Assembly (NCBI RefSeq): GCF_001544195.1
Contig: NZ_BCPY01000005.1
Coordinates: forward strand, 27,499-91,498
DNA: 64,000 bases
Source of the DNA: Tetragenococcus solitarius NBRC 100494
GTDB lineage: Bacteria; Bacillota; Bacilli; Lactobacillales; Enterococcaceae
Direction of reading: 5' to 3'
In this document: positions 46,102 to 55,681 of the stretch, piece by piece
Numbering within the stretch: position 1 is the stretch's first letter
How the letters are laid out: every line of letters begins with the position of its first letter
The notes under the pieces: generated by a model
What the model saw: only the letters and a program-made list of their open reading frames with translations
Told to the model about the DNA's origin: nothing
The model's database searches: none
Program-made: the position numbers and the translations under genes

Positions 46102-46773
46102 ATGAAGATATTTATTATTGAAGATGATCAGGTAATTGCAGATAAAATCAAACAGCATTTGAATCAGTGGAATTACGAGGGTATCACTGTAAAAGATTTT
46201 CAGAATGTACTAACAGAAGTAATTGCTGCTGACCCACAACTTGTCTTAATTGATATTACCCTACCTTTTTTTGATGGTTACTATTGGTGTCGTGAAATCC
46301 GCAAGTTAACCAACGTTCCCATTATTTTTATTTCCTCTGCTATGGAGAATATGAATATTTTGCGAGCAATTGAATTAGGGGCAGATGATTATATTACTAA
46401 GCCCTTTGACTTAGAAATCCTTATCGCAAAAATTCAAGCCATTCTTCGTCGAACTTATGATTTTAGCGATGATAATCACTTATTTGAACATCATGGTTTA
46501 ATTTTTAATAATGATAATTTCACCATTTTTTATCAAGACCAGACAATCGAATTAACAAAAAATGAAGCAAAAATCTTGCAAAAGTTAATGGAAAATAAAG
46601 GAAAAATTGTTACGCGTAAAAAATTGATGCTTTCTTTATGGGAATCTGATAGTTATGTTGACGACAGTGCCCTTTATACCAATATTAATCGTTTAAGAAA
46701 CAAACTGGAACAAATAAAATTACAAGATTTAATTAAAACGAAAAAAGGAGAAGGTTATCTTATTGAAACTTAA
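46102..46773 (+). CDS. BceR-like response regulator
   Basis: The 223-residue OmpR-family regulator has the acidic pocket IIEDDQ, phosphoacceptor Asp in LVLIDITLPFFDGYYW, the KPFDLEILIAKI segment, and a winged-helix C terminus ending KTKKGEGYLIET. With the following kinase and ABC genes it forms a Bce-type system that senses cell-wall-active peptides through the transporter. The start is ATG at 46102, with GGTGG upstream. Confidence 0.92.
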   Translation: MKIFIIEDDQVIADKIKQHLNQWNYEGITVKDFQNVLTEVIAADPQLVLIDITLPFFDGYYWCREIRKLTNVPIIFISSAMENMNILRAIELGADDYITKPFDLEILIAKIQAILRRTYDFSDDNHLFEHHGLIFNNDNFTIFYQDQTIELTKNEAKILQKLMENKGKIVTRKKLMLSLWESDSYVDDSALYTNINRLRNKLEQIKLQDLIKTKKGEGYLIET

Positions 46774-47761
46774 AAATCATATATTGATTCAATATCTGTA
46801 TCGTCGAAGAATCCTTTTACTGCTTGGTAGTTTTTTTACAATTGTCGATATCATTGTTGGCTATGTCTACCAACTGCCTCTAGAAAGAGCACTATTGACC
46901 ATTGCGATGAGTGGTTTTGTCACAATTATTGTCAGTATTTTTGATTTTTATCATTTTTATCAAACACATACAAAACTAAAACTACTTTTTAAACAAGAAA
47001 ATTTTGAGCCCAGCGCTTTGCCAAAAAATAGAGGTTTGATTGAAAAAGACTATCAAAAAATTATACAAAAAATGTACGACCACTTGCAGCAGTTAGAAAA
47101 TAATTCCTTACAATCAGAACAAGAAATACTGGATTACTTCACAACCTGGGTTCATCAAATCAAAGTGCCTATTTCAGCACTACATCTTATCTTGCAAGAT
47201 CAAAAGGAGGAAATTTCTGATGAATTGGATGAACAATTATTTAAAATTGATCAGTATGTGAATCTTATCTTACAGTATGTACGCTTAGGAAGTTCTTCAA
47301 CTGACTATCATTTTCAAGAAGTTAATTTAGATGACTTGATACGAGAAAATATTAAAAAGTATGCTCCTTCTTTTATACGAAAAAATTTGGCACTACAATA
47401 CGATCCTATAAATTTTCATATTGTGAGCGACCCAAAATGGCTTAGTTTTGTCATTGAGCAGCTGCTGTCTAATGCTTTAAAATACACGGATCAGGGAAGC
47501 ATCTCTATTTATTTAAAAAATCAAGCGCTAGTGATTGAAGATACAGGGATCGGGATTTTAGCTGAAGACCTGCCGCGCATCGGCGAGCGTAATTTCACCG
47601 GCTTTACTGGCCGTCAACATAAAAGTGCGACGGGCATTGGCTTTTACCTTTCCAAACAAATTTTACAAAAGTTAGGCCATCATATCACACTGTCCTCTGA
47701 ACCGAAAAAAGGGACGCAGGTTTTTATTCATTTTGACGAAGAGGAAATTTTAACTAAATAA
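46763..47761 (+). CDS. BceS-like intramembrane-sensing histidine kinase
   Basis: The 332-residue kinase has two closely spaced membrane helices near the N terminus with almost no extracellular loop, the mark of Bce-type intramembrane-sensing kinases. The H-box is FTTWVHQIKVPISAL, and the ATPase part has QLLSNALKYTD, IEDTGIGI and SATGIGFYLSKQIL. It overlaps the regulator gene by 11 bp and starts at TTG. Confidence 0.9.
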   Translation: MKLKNHILIQYLYRRRILLLLGSFFTIVDIIVGYVYQLPLERALLTIAMSGFVTIIVSIFDFYHFYQTHTKLKLLFKQENFEPSALPKNRGLIEKDYQKIIQKMYDHLQQLENNSLQSEQEILDYFTTWVHQIKVPISALHLILQDQKEEISDELDEQLFKIDQYVNLILQYVRLGSSSTDYHFQEVNLDDLIRENIKKYAPSFIRKNLALQYDPINFHIVSDPKWLSFVIEQLLSNALKYTDQGSISIYLKNQALVIEDTGIGILAEDLPRIGERNFTGFTGRQHKSATGIGFYLSKQILQKLGHHITLSSEPKKGTQVFIHFDEEEILTK

Positions 47762-47790
47762 ATCAATCTAACAAAATTGTTAGATATCAA

Positions 47791-47829
47791 AGAGAAATGC
47801 CAGATAAAACTGTAGAAAGGCATTTCTCT
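47791..47829 (+). terminator. Terminator after bceS-like gene
   Basis: An 11-bp stem (47791-47801 with 47819-47829) followed by TTTTTTG separates the regulator-kinase genes from the ABC genes. Just before it, ATCTAAC/GTTAGAT (47766-47785) forms a second small hairpin. Confidence 0.8.
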
Positions 47830-47873
47830 TTTTTGCTAAGCTATAGATAATAAGTTAGGAAGGAGAAATGACC

Positions 47874-48641
47874 ATGCCACTTTTACAAGTACAGCAATTA
47901 AAAAAAGTGTACACCAACCGTTTTGGAGGAAATAAAGCAGAAGCCTTATCTAAAATTTCTTTTTCCGTAGAATCAGGGGATTATATTGCGATTATGGGCG
48001 AATCTGGTTCAGGAAAAACGACACTGCTAAACATTCTTGCGGCCATTGACCAGCCCACAAATGGCAAAGTGTTATTAAATGACCAAGATATTGGACAAAT
48101 AAGTGAAAAAAATATTGCTAAGTTTCGTCGCGAACACTTAGGTTTTGTTTTCCAAGAATTTAATTTGTTAGACACTTTTTCGCTCAAAGACAATATTTTT
48201 CTTCCTTTAGTATTATCAGGCAAAAAATATCCTGAAATGGAAAGCAAGTTAAAACCAATTGCTAAAAAATTAGGCATCGCTTCGCTCTTAGATAAGTTTC
48301 CTTATGAAGTTTCAGGCGGGCAAAAACAACGAGCAGCTGTTGCAAGAGCCTTAATAACGCATCCGGCACTTATTTTAGCCGACGAGCCAACTGGGGCACT
48401 TGATTCAAAATCAACCAGTGAATTGCTCACTTTATTTGATCAGATAAATAAAGAAGGACAGACTGTTCTGATGGTTACTCATAGTATCCAAGCTGCTAGC
48501 CATGCCAAACGAGTTTTATTTATTAAAGATGGTAATGTGTTCCACGAGCTCTATAAAGGAGACGAAAGTAACGAGCAGATGTTTCAAAAAATTTCTCATA
48601 CGCTCACCGTATTGAGTTCGGGAGAGGATCATTATGCATAG
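47874..48641 (+). CDS. BceA-like ABC transporter ATP-binding protein
   Basis: The 255-residue ATPase has Walker A GESGSGKTTLLNILAAID, Q-loop VFQEFNLLDTF, signature VSGGQKQRAAVARAL, and Walker B LILADEPTGALDS, in the MacB/LolD-like group used by Bce peptide-resistance transporters. The start is ATG at 47874, eight bases after AAGGAG; the ATG at 47868 is too close. It overlaps the permease gene by 8 bp. Confidence 0.93.
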   Translation: MPLLQVQQLKKVYTNRFGGNKAEALSKISFSVESGDYIAIMGESGSGKTTLLNILAAIDQPTNGKVLLNDQDIGQISEKNIAKFRREHLGFVFQEFNLLDTFSLKDNIFLPLVLSGKKYPEMESKLKPIAKKLGIASLLDKFPYEVSGGQKQRAAVARALITHPALILADEPTGALDSKSTSELLTLFDQINKEGQTVLMVTHSIQAASHAKRVLFIKDGNVFHELYKGDESNEQMFQKISHTLTVLSSGEDHYA

Positions 48642-50649
48642 AGGGTTTTATTTCAAACTGGCTGTACAAAGTATCCAGAAAAATCGCCAACTTTATTATC
48701 CGTTCATCATATCAAGCATAACAACCATCATGATGACCTTTGTCATTCTAGCTTTATCTACCAATAGTGGGCTTGCGCAAATTCCCGGAGGAAGTAACTT
48801 ACAAACGATCCTAGGTTTAGGCTATATTGTATTGCTTTTGTTTTCAACTATTTTTCTTTTTTATATGAATAGCTTTCTTATGAAAAATCGAAAGCGAGAA
48901 TTTGGAATTTACAATATCTTAGGAATGGATAAAAAACATATTACCAAAATACTAGCTTATGAAATGACAGTTATTTGTTGTGTGAGTCTATTTATTGGTT
49001 TAGTTGCTGGTATTTTATTAAATAAACTTTCTACTCTTTTAGTTCGGCGAATGTTGGGAGCTTCAATCTCTTTTGGTTTCGAGCTTTCAAGTTCAGCTAT
49101 TTTATGGACTTTATGTTTCTTTTTCTTTATTTTCCTAGCCATTTTATTTGCCAATATTTACCAAATCCGCCTAGCGAATCCGATCGAATTATTAAAAGCA
49201 AGTGATACGGGCGAAAAAGAACCCAAAGCAAAAATCATATGGAGCCTTTTTGGCTTAATTCTTCTGGGGATTGGCTATTATCTTGCTTTGACAATTCAGT
49301 CGCCTATTATGGGCATGAGCCTTGTCTTTTTGGCTATTTTAATTGTAATTGCTGCCACCTATTTATTATTTACGACCGGCACTATTACTTTTTTAAAACT
49401 ATTAAAAAATAACAAAAATTACTATTACCAAACAAAACATTTTATCCCAGTATCGGGAATGCTTTATCGTATGAAGAAAAATGCTGTAGGTCTGGCTAAT
49501 ATTTCAATTTTGTCCGTGGGTGTTATTTTATTACTATCGATTGCAACTTCTTTGTATCTGACAACCGATAATTCCGCAGCTGCACAATATCCAAGTGATG
49601 TCATTTCAGAGATTCCTATAGAAAATAGCAATCGCCAAAACGAAAGAACAACCAAAGAGAAAATAAACCAGTCGATTCAACAAGCGGCTGCACAAACAAA
49701 TGTCACGGTAAACAAGTCCCTATCTTATGCTTATTTAAATTTTCCCGCTTTATTAAATGGTGAAGAATTTCAAGTCACAAAAGATGTATATGCTTCCCAA
49801 TCTAATCAAAGACCCGCAAATCTTTATTTAATTGATCAAGAAAACTACCAAGCAATTTCTGGTGATAAACTTGATTTAGCGGAGAACCAAGTAGCCGTTC
49901 ATGGGACAGTCAAAGAATATACTAAAAATACACTATCGATTTTAGGCGAAAATTTTTCAGTACAATCGCAACAGCCTATTGATGAGTTTGCTATCGGAGA
50001 TGAAACAACCAGTGCAGTCAATGATAGTTATTATATTATCGTTAGTTCTCCAGAAATTCTTAACCAAATTGAACAAAAGCAACAAGATATACTCAAAAAT
50101 TTAGCAGCTGAAATTAGTATTTTTACGCAATTTGATTTAGAAAATGCTTCTAGCCAAGAAATAATGACATTTTCAGACAGTTATAGAAATCAGTTAGACA
50201 ATAACAATTTAAAAATTCGTAATGTTGATACAAAAGTTGAAGCTCAAGGGAAATTTGTCGCTCTTAGAGGCGGTGTGTTATTTCTTGTTCTTAATCTAGC
50301 TTTATTATTGTTAATGATGACAGTATTGATCATTTATTACAAACAAATTTCTGAAGCTTATGATGATAAAAAAGGGTTTAAAATCATGCAAAATGTCGGG
50401 CTAAGCGATACTGAAATTAAACAAGCCATTCGTTCACAAATTTTAAGTGTCTTTTTCCTACCCGTTTTTATAACGGGCATGCATGTTATTGTGATGCTGC
50501 CATTAATGAGAAAAGCGATGGTTTTGGTTATGCTAAACCAAGTTCACTTGTTTCCTATCAGTCTTTTAATTGCCTTTCTGATTTTTTTCGTCGTCTATCT
50601 AGGTATTTATCGTGTTACTGCTAGAACTTACTATAAAATCGTTAAATAA
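48634..50649 (+). CDS. BceB-like ABC transporter permease (FtsX family)
   Basis: The 671-residue protein has about ten membrane helices and, between the seventh and eighth, a large extracellular domain of about 200 residues (roughly 310-520), the layout of BceB permeases that bind lipid II-peptide complexes. FtsX-type core segments occur near both ends, for example KNRKREFGIYNILGMDKKHI and KGFKIMQNVGLSDTEIKQAI. With BceA it would remove cell-wall antibiotics from their target and signal to BceS. Confidence 0.9.
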   Translation: MHRGFYFKLAVQSIQKNRQLYYPFIISSITTIMMTFVILALSTNSGLAQIPGGSNLQTILGLGYIVLLLFSTIFLFYMNSFLMKNRKREFGIYNILGMDKKHITKILAYEMTVICCVSLFIGLVAGILLNKLSTLLVRRMLGASISFGFELSSSAILWTLCFFFFIFLAILFANIYQIRLANPIELLKASDTGEKEPKAKIIWSLFGLILLGIGYYLALTIQSPIMGMSLVFLAILIVIAATYLLFTTGTITFLKLLKNNKNYYYQTKHFIPVSGMLYRMKKNAVGLANISILSVGVILLLSIATSLYLTTDNSAAAQYPSDVISEIPIENSNRQNERTTKEKINQSIQQAAAQTNVTVNKSLSYAYLNFPALLNGEEFQVTKDVYASQSNQRPANLYLIDQENYQAISGDKLDLAENQVAVHGTVKEYTKNTLSILGENFSVQSQQPIDEFAIGDETTSAVNDSYYIIVSSPEILNQIEQKQQDILKNLAAEISIFTQFDLENASSQEIMTFSDSYRNQLDNNNLKIRNVDTKVEAQGKFVALRGGVLFLVLNLALLLLMMTVLIIYYKQISEAYDDKKGFKIMQNVGLSDTEIKQAIRSQILSVFFLPVFITGMHVIVMLPLMRKAMVLVMLNQVHLFPISLLIAFLIFFVVYLGIYRVTARTYYKIVK

Positions 50650-50668
50650 CGAAAGGAGTGGAAAAATC

Positions 50669-51067
50669 ATGCCTTTAACAATGACAGAATTAGCGCTGGT
50701 CTTTATTACAGTTGTCGGAGGCGTTGGCCTTCAGATATGGCTTTCTACAAGAAAACAATGGTGGTTAGGATTATTATTACCTTTGGTTTCTTTCGCGTAT
50801 TCTCTTTACATGGTCTCACGTGCTTCCTTTTTCCCAGAATTGAATACTTTCTTTAAATTGGGTCTCTACTTCCAACAAAACATGCTAACAATCGGACTAC
50901 TAGTCATCTACGGTATCTGTCAATGGCGTATCTATAAAAAAACACAACCAATATTTCAGTTAACCTATCATCAAATAAAAAATCCTTCGCTTTTATTCAT
51001 AACGAAGGATTTTTTTTGCTTTTTGAAACGCCACTTAAAAGAAATATTGAAAAACGATTGCACTTAG
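50669..51067 (+). CDS. Small membrane protein whose reading frame runs through a terminator
   Basis: The frame encodes 132 residues with about three membrane segments (near residues 5-22, 30-48 and 70-88). The start is ATG at 50669 after AAAGGAG. The last 30 or so codons are encoded by a strong terminator and sequence beyond it, so an mRNA ending there would have no stop codon. If one A is removed from an A7 run at 50936-50942, the frame instead stops at a TAA near 50961, before the terminator. It closes the Bce operon; no family is recognised. Confidence 0.65.
   Translation: MPLTMTELALVFITVVGGVGLQIWLSTRKQWWLGLLLPLVSFAYSLYMVSRASFFPELNTFFKLGLYFQQNMLTIGLLVIYGICQWRIYKKTQPIFQLTYHQIKNPSLLFITKDFFCFLKRHLKEILKNDCT
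50977..51017 (+). terminator. Terminator inside the 3' end of the last Bce-cluster gene
   Basis: A 13-bp stem (50977-50989 with 51003-51015) is followed by eight T residues. It is strong and lies inside the apparent reading frame of the gene at 50669-51067. Confidence 0.85.
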
Positions 51068-51182
51068 CTAGCAATAGATCATCGCCTGCTTTTCCCTTTG
51101 ATTTGCCTTAAGCCTGGCCCATCGTAAAAAAAGGTTGTTCTTTTAGCAAAATTTTGATCGATAAAATCTAAGCTAAAAGAAG

Positions 51183-51626
51183 CTATTGGCTGATTGATTG
51201 ATTGGATAGGTGTAATATAGGATAAGGCCTATTTTGACCATCTAGCTTGGAATGACTATATATACGAAAACCGTTTTTAAAATAAAACTTTTTAGCTGCT
51301 GCGTTTTGTTCATTTACGTCCAATAGTGTAACACCATGGTTTAAAACCAATTCTTGCAAAATAGCTGTTCCATAGCCTTGCCCCATATACTTAGGTTCAA
51401 TAAAAAGCATCTCCAAGGAGTTTTCTTTTCGCCCGCTAAAACCAACTAGCTTATCTTCATCATGCCAAAGTTGAACATCTACAAATGGGAGAAAACTAGG
51501 AATCTCCCCTCGCATTGCCTGCTTATCTTCCTGTAATAAAAAATCATGCGTCGCAGTCACGCTACGATCCCATAATTCAATAATTTGTTGCTCATCTTGT
51601 TTAATCGCCGTTCTGTTGTTTAGCAT
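51183..51626 (-). CDS. GNAT family N-acetyltransferase
   Basis: The 147-residue protein has the GNAT elements: IKQDEQQIIELWDRSVTATHDF at the N terminus, LEMLFIEPKYMGQGYGTAILQELV with the acetyl-CoA loop (Q-G-x-G-x-A), and NAAAKKFYFKNGFRIYS at the end. It resembles small YafP/PhnO-type acetyltransferases. The substrate is unknown. The start is ATG at 51626. Array D lies in its upstream region. Confidence 0.86.
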   Translation of the reverse strand: MLNNRTAIKQDEQQIIELWDRSVTATHDFLLQEDKQAMRGEIPSFLPFVDVQLWHDEDKLVGFSGRKENSLEMLFIEPKYMGQGYGTAILQELVLNHGVTLLDVNEQNAAAKKFYFKNGFRIYSHSKLDGQNRPYPILHLSNQSISQ

Positions 51627-51668
51627 ATCTTCTCCTTAAAAACTTTCGCTTTAATATCTGCTCTTATA

Positions 51669-51777
51669 GGACATTCATTCCCATTACTTTTGTCCGATCT
51701 TGCTAAGTAGGACATAAAAAAGTTAGACTTCTGTCCAGTATTCTAAAACTGGACATTAGTATTCTGTTCTTTTGCCC
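51669..51777. repeat. Hairpin array D: three 41-bp tandem repeats
   Basis: Units start at 51669, 51710 and 51751, exactly 41 bp apart. Each has a 27-bp core with GGACA and TGTCC arms; the third reads GGACA and TGCCC. The flanks share a T-CTAA pattern. It lies between the GNAT gene and nrdF, upstream of the former. Confidence 0.85.
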
Positions 51778-51882
51778 ATAGCTAAAAATTAAAAACTTTT
51801 GGCTGACCTTTGCAATATGACTATAAAAACACTTCTTTATTTTAACACGCCCTTATTAAGAAGCCTATCTCTAATATAAAAA

Positions 51883-51911
51883 AAGAGGCTTCCGATATTA
51901 GGAAGTCTCTT
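51883..51911 (-). terminator. Terminator after nrdF
   Basis: Arms 51883-51893 and 51901-51911 form a hairpin followed on the minus strand by TTTTTTT, at the nrdF stop. Confidence 0.85.
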
Positions 51912-51917
51912 AAACAT

Positions 51918-52883
51918 TTATTCTAAACCAATCAAGTAATCGTCGTCGCTCATTGCTTCAACATTACCTAACAGATAGCCATTTCCGACTTGTGAGAAGA
52001 AATCGTGATTACTAGTACCTGTAGAAATACCATTCATCACAATTGGATTTACATCGTTAGCGCCATCCGGAAATAGCGGATCTTGTCCCATATTCATCAA
52101 AGCTTTATTGGCATTATAACGTAAGAAAATTTTGACTTCTTCAGTCCAGCCAATCTCATCATAAAGTTGCTCCGTATAACGTTCTTCATTTTCATATAGT
52201 TCATAAAGAAGATCATACATCCAATTCTTCATTTTTTCTTGTTCTTCTTCTGAAAGTTCGTTAAATCCTAATTGGAACTTATAACCAATATAAGTACCAT
52301 GAACAGATTCATCGCGGATAATCAGCTTAATGATTTCAGCCACATTTGCCAATTTGTTATTTCCCAAATAATACAAAGGTGTATAAAAACCTGAATAAAA
52401 TAAGAAAGTTTCTAAGAAGACACTGGCTACCTTTTTCTCTAAAGGTGTTCCATTTTTATAGATTTCATTGATGCGTTCCGCTTTTTTTTGTAAATACACG
52501 TTTGTATTGGTCCATTCAAAAATATCGTCAATCTCCGCTTTGGTATTTAACGTACTAAAAATGGAAGAATAACTCTTCGCATGAACAGATTCCATAAATT
52601 GAATATTATTTAAAACTGCTTCTTCATGGGGCGTACGAGCGTCTTCTCTAAGACGCTCCATCCCGCTTTCTGATTGGACAGTATCTAAAAGAGTCAATCC
52701 GCCGAATACATATCCTACCAGTTGTTTTTCTTCTTCGCTCAAGCTACGCCAGTCGTCTAAGTCGTTTGACAGAGGAATCCGCGTATCCAGCCAAAATTGC
52801 TCGGTTAATTTTTCCCATGTTGATTTATCGATAACATCTTCGATTTCATTCCAATTAATGGCTTCGTAATAAGTATTTGCCAT
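51918..52883 (-). CDS. nrdF: Class Ib ribonucleotide reductase beta subunit
   Basis: NrdF carries the metal-tyrosyl radical used by NrdE. The 321-residue protein shows metal-ligand helices NIQFMESVHAKSYSSIF (Glu, His, and the radical Tyr), ETFLFYSGFY, and IIRDESVHGTYIGYKFQ (Glu, His). The class Ib assignment follows from the pairing with nrdH and nrdE and the presence of nrdI in the window. The start is ATG at 52883; it follows nrdE by 26 bp. Confidence 0.97.
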   Translation of the reverse strand: MANTYYEAINWNEIEDVIDKSTWEKLTEQFWLDTRIPLSNDLDDWRSLSEEEKQLVGYVFGGLTLLDTVQSESGMERLREDARTPHEEAVLNNIQFMESVHAKSYSSIFSTLNTKAEIDDIFEWTNTNVYLQKKAERINEIYKNGTPLEKKVASVFLETFLFYSGFYTPLYYLGNNKLANVAEIIKLIIRDESVHGTYIGYKFQLGFNELSEEEQEKMKNWMYDLLYELYENEERYTEQLYDEIGWTEEVKIFLRYNANKALMNMGQDPLFPDGANDVNPIVMNGISTGTSNHDFFSQVGNGYLLGNVEAMSDDDYLIGLE

Positions 52884-52909
52884 TTTTTACGCCTCCTTGA
52901 CTACAACGT

Positions 52910-55072
52910 TTAGATGACACAGCTTTCGCATTGGTTGCTGCCGATTTCTTCTTCATCTTCAGTAAATGTACGTACATAATAAATGGATTTAATGCCCTTA
53001 TGAAAAGCATAGTTTCTTAAAATATTCAAATCACGTGTGGTTTGTTTATTCGTATCTGTCTTCCATTCGTAAAGTCCTTCTGGAATTTCCGAACGTAAGA
53101 ACAGTGTCAGACTCATGCCTTGATCTACATGTTTTTGCGCTGCCGCATAAATATCGATCACTTTACGCATATCTGTATCATAAGCTGAAGTGTAATAACC
53201 AATTGTATCATTATCTAAATGAGCAGCTGGGTAATAAATTTTCCCAATTTTCTTTTCTTGTCGTTCTTCAATTAAACGAGTAATTGGATGAATACTAGCA
53301 CTTGTATCATTAATATAAGAAATTGAACCCGTTGGCGCAACTGCTAGACGATTTTGATGATACAATCCATATTTTTGTACTTCGTCGCGAAGCTCTTGCC
53401 AGTCTTCTGCACTTGGAATAAACACATCTTCAAATAAAGATTTCACTTTATCCGACTGAGGTTGCGGTGCATCTGCAATATATGAAGCAAAATAGCTACC
53501 ATCTGCATAATCAGAGTTTTCAAAGTTATGGAAAGTAACCCCTCGCTCTTTAGCAATATTGTTACTTTCAACTAAAGTCCAATAGTTTAACAACATAAAA
53601 TAAAGATCTGTAAACTCAATAGATTCTGGCGAACCGTACTCCATATGGTTCTTAGCAAAATAACTGTGAAGTCCCATTGCGCCTAATCCGATCGTATGGT
53701 TTAGTTTATTCCCATTTTGAATGGTTGGTACAACATCAATATCAGATGAATCCGTCACAAAAGTGAGTGCACGAGTCATTGTTTGAACCGATTTGCCAAA
53801 GTTAGGACTATCCATTAAGTTGCCAATATTCGTTGAGCCTAAGTTACAGCTGATATCTGTACCAAGTACTTCATAATCCTGCTTGCCGTTAATAACAGAG
53901 GGTTTTTGTACTTGTAAAATTTCTGAGCATAAATTACTCATAATAATCTTTCCATCAATCGGATTGGCACGATTAGCTGTATCAATGTTGATAATATAAG
54001 GGTAACCTGATTCTTGCTGCAACTTAGAAATTTCATTTTCCAATTCACGTGCCCGAATCTTCGTCTTGCGAATATTAGGGTTATGCACCAAACGATCGTA
54101 TTCTTCTGTAATATCTACATAAGAAAATGGCACGCCGTATTCTTTTTCTACGCTGTAAGGGCTAAATAGATACATATCTTCATTATTTCTTGCTAGTTCG
54201 TAAAATTTATCTGGTACCAGCGCACCTAAGGAGAGTGTTTTAACACGAACTTTCTCATCCGCATTTTCTTTTTTAGCCGATAAAAAACTGATAATATCTG
54301 GATGGAACACATTTAAATAAACCACCCCAGCACCTTGGCGTTGACCTAATTGATTGGAATAGCTAAAGCTATCTTCAAACAACTTCATCACAGGTACTAC
54401 ACCACTAGCAGCCCCTTCATAACCTTTAATAGGAGCTCCAGCTTCACGCAGGTTTGACAAGGTAATCCCTACACCGCCGCCAATACGCGAAAGTTGTAAA
54501 GCTGAATTAATTCCTCGTCCGATGGAGTTCATATCATCAGTCAACTGTACCAAAAAGCAAGAAACAAGTTCTCCGCCCCGTTTTCTTCCAGCATTTAAAA
54601 ACGAAGGTGTTGCAGGTTGGTAGCGGCGATGAATCATTTCATCCGCCAAATCAAGAGCCAGCTCTTCATTCCCATCCGCAAAATACAGTGCATTAATCGC
54701 TACACGATCTTCGTAATTTTCCAAATACTGACTACCATCATTGGTTTTTAAAGCATATTGCGAATAAAATTTATAAGCAGCCATAAATGAATCAAAATGA
54801 AAATTTTGTTCTTTTAAAAAGACATAAAACCTCTCTAAAAATTCTGGTGTATACTTTTTAATAAATGTTTCATCTAAAAATTCATTGTCTACTAGATAAT
54901 TGAGCTTATCCATAGCAGAATCAAACTTCATTGTATTCGGTTCAACATTTTCTTTAAAGAAAGCATCCAATGCTTCCTTATCCTTATTTAATGGAATTTG
55001 TCCATTGACTGGGCGATTAATTTCATTATTTAGTTTAAAGTAGCTCACGTCTTTTAATGTTTTTAAACTCAT
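52910..55072 (-). CDS. nrdE: Class Ib ribonucleotide reductase alpha subunit
   Basis: The 720-residue catalytic subunit reduces ribonucleoside diphosphates. It has the active-site cysteines at SCFLVQLTDD (after GGELV) and NLCSEI, the GVGITLSNLREAG and GAGVVYLNVFHPDI regions, and a C-terminal redox pair in NQCESCVI that is re-reduced by NrdH. An ATP-cone is absent, as in class Ib. It lies between nrdH and nrdF in one operon. Confidence 0.97.
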   Translation of the reverse strand: MSLKTLKDVSYFKLNNEINRPVNGQIPLNKDKEALDAFFKENVEPNTMKFDSAMDKLNYLVDNEFLDETFIKKYTPEFLERFYVFLKEQNFHFDSFMAAYKFYSQYALKTNDGSQYLENYEDRVAINALYFADGNEELALDLADEMIHRRYQPATPSFLNAGRKRGGELVSCFLVQLTDDMNSIGRGINSALQLSRIGGGVGITLSNLREAGAPIKGYEGAASGVVPVMKLFEDSFSYSNQLGQRQGAGVVYLNVFHPDIISFLSAKKENADEKVRVKTLSLGALVPDKFYELARNNEDMYLFSPYSVEKEYGVPFSYVDITEEYDRLVHNPNIRKTKIRARELENEISKLQQESGYPYIINIDTANRANPIDGKIIMSNLCSEILQVQKPSVINGKQDYEVLGTDISCNLGSTNIGNLMDSPNFGKSVQTMTRALTFVTDSSDIDVVPTIQNGNKLNHTIGLGAMGLHSYFAKNHMEYGSPESIEFTDLYFMLLNYWTLVESNNIAKERGVTFHNFENSDYADGSYFASYIADAPQPQSDKVKSLFEDVFIPSAEDWQELRDEVQKYGLYHQNRLAVAPTGSISYINDTSASIHPITRLIEERQEKKIGKIYYPAAHLDNDTIGYYTSAYDTDMRKVIDIYAAAQKHVDQGMSLTLFLRSEIPEGLYEWKTDTNKQTTRDLNILRNYAFHKGIKSIYYVRTFTEDEEEIGSNQCESCVI

Positions 55073-55182
55073 GCGTACACAACCTATCTATAAAAATAAT
55101 GGGGTTAAACAAAAAAGAAGGACTTGTAAGTCAAAAGAGACGGACAAATCCAAGCCTTTTTTTAATTTGTTCAAAGAACGAA

Positions 55183-55407
55183 TTAACTTGCTAATTGACG
55201 TAATTGATCGGGACGGAAGCCAACAACTGTCGTTGCATCCGAAGTGATAACCGGAACACTTTGAAATCCTTGTTCTTTTAACCAGCCAAGTGCATCGGGT
55301 TCATTATCGATATTAATTTCTTCAAAGTTAATATTATTTTCAGCTAAAAAGCGTTTTGTCATTTTACATTGCATACAATTATTTTTAGAAAATAGTGTGA
55401 TATTCAT
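55183..55407 (-). CDS. nrdH: Glutaredoxin-like electron donor NrdH
   Basis: The 74-residue protein has the redox motif CMQC at residues 11-14 and the thioredoxin-like SVPVITSD cis-proline region, followed by VVGFRPDQL. It reduces NrdE using thioredoxin reductase or another donor. The start is ATG at 55407, after GAGGAGG. It is the first gene of the nrdHEF operon; a hairpin lies in the 110-bp gap before nrdE. Confidence 0.95.
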   Translation of the reverse strand: MNITLFSKNNCMQCKMTKRFLAENNINFEEINIDNEPDALGWLKEQGFQSVPVITSDATTVVGFRPDQLRQLAS

Positions 55408-55448
55408 ACTAGTTTCCTCCTCGATGTCGTGTTTTTTTAACTGTGTCT

Positions 55449-55532
55449 ATCATATAATGAGTGATCAGCAAAAGTCAACAATAAAATACCATATCTTGTG
55501 TTTGTGAATGGTCAAAGCACTAATTGTTGTGT
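55449..55532 (-). promoter_or_regulatory. nrdHEF promoter with two candidate NrdR boxes
   Basis: On the minus strand TTGACT (55473-55478) and TATGAT (55449-55454) are spaced by 18 bp. Two 16-bp sites beginning ACACAA lie upstream, at 55517-55532 and 55486-55501, offset by exactly 31 bp, as NrdR boxes usually are. The match to the NrdR consensus is partial. Confidence 0.5.
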
Positions 55533-55681
55533 TTCATCCACAATTTTTTAAAAGTCTTTTACTGCTAAATGAGGAGTTTGCGCACTCTTTTTTACGATAA
55601 AAACGAGGAAGAGAGTTTAAAAATTTTTCTATTGTGAAATTAATCTCAATTAAAAAAGTGACTTCTTTTTTGACTGAAAAA

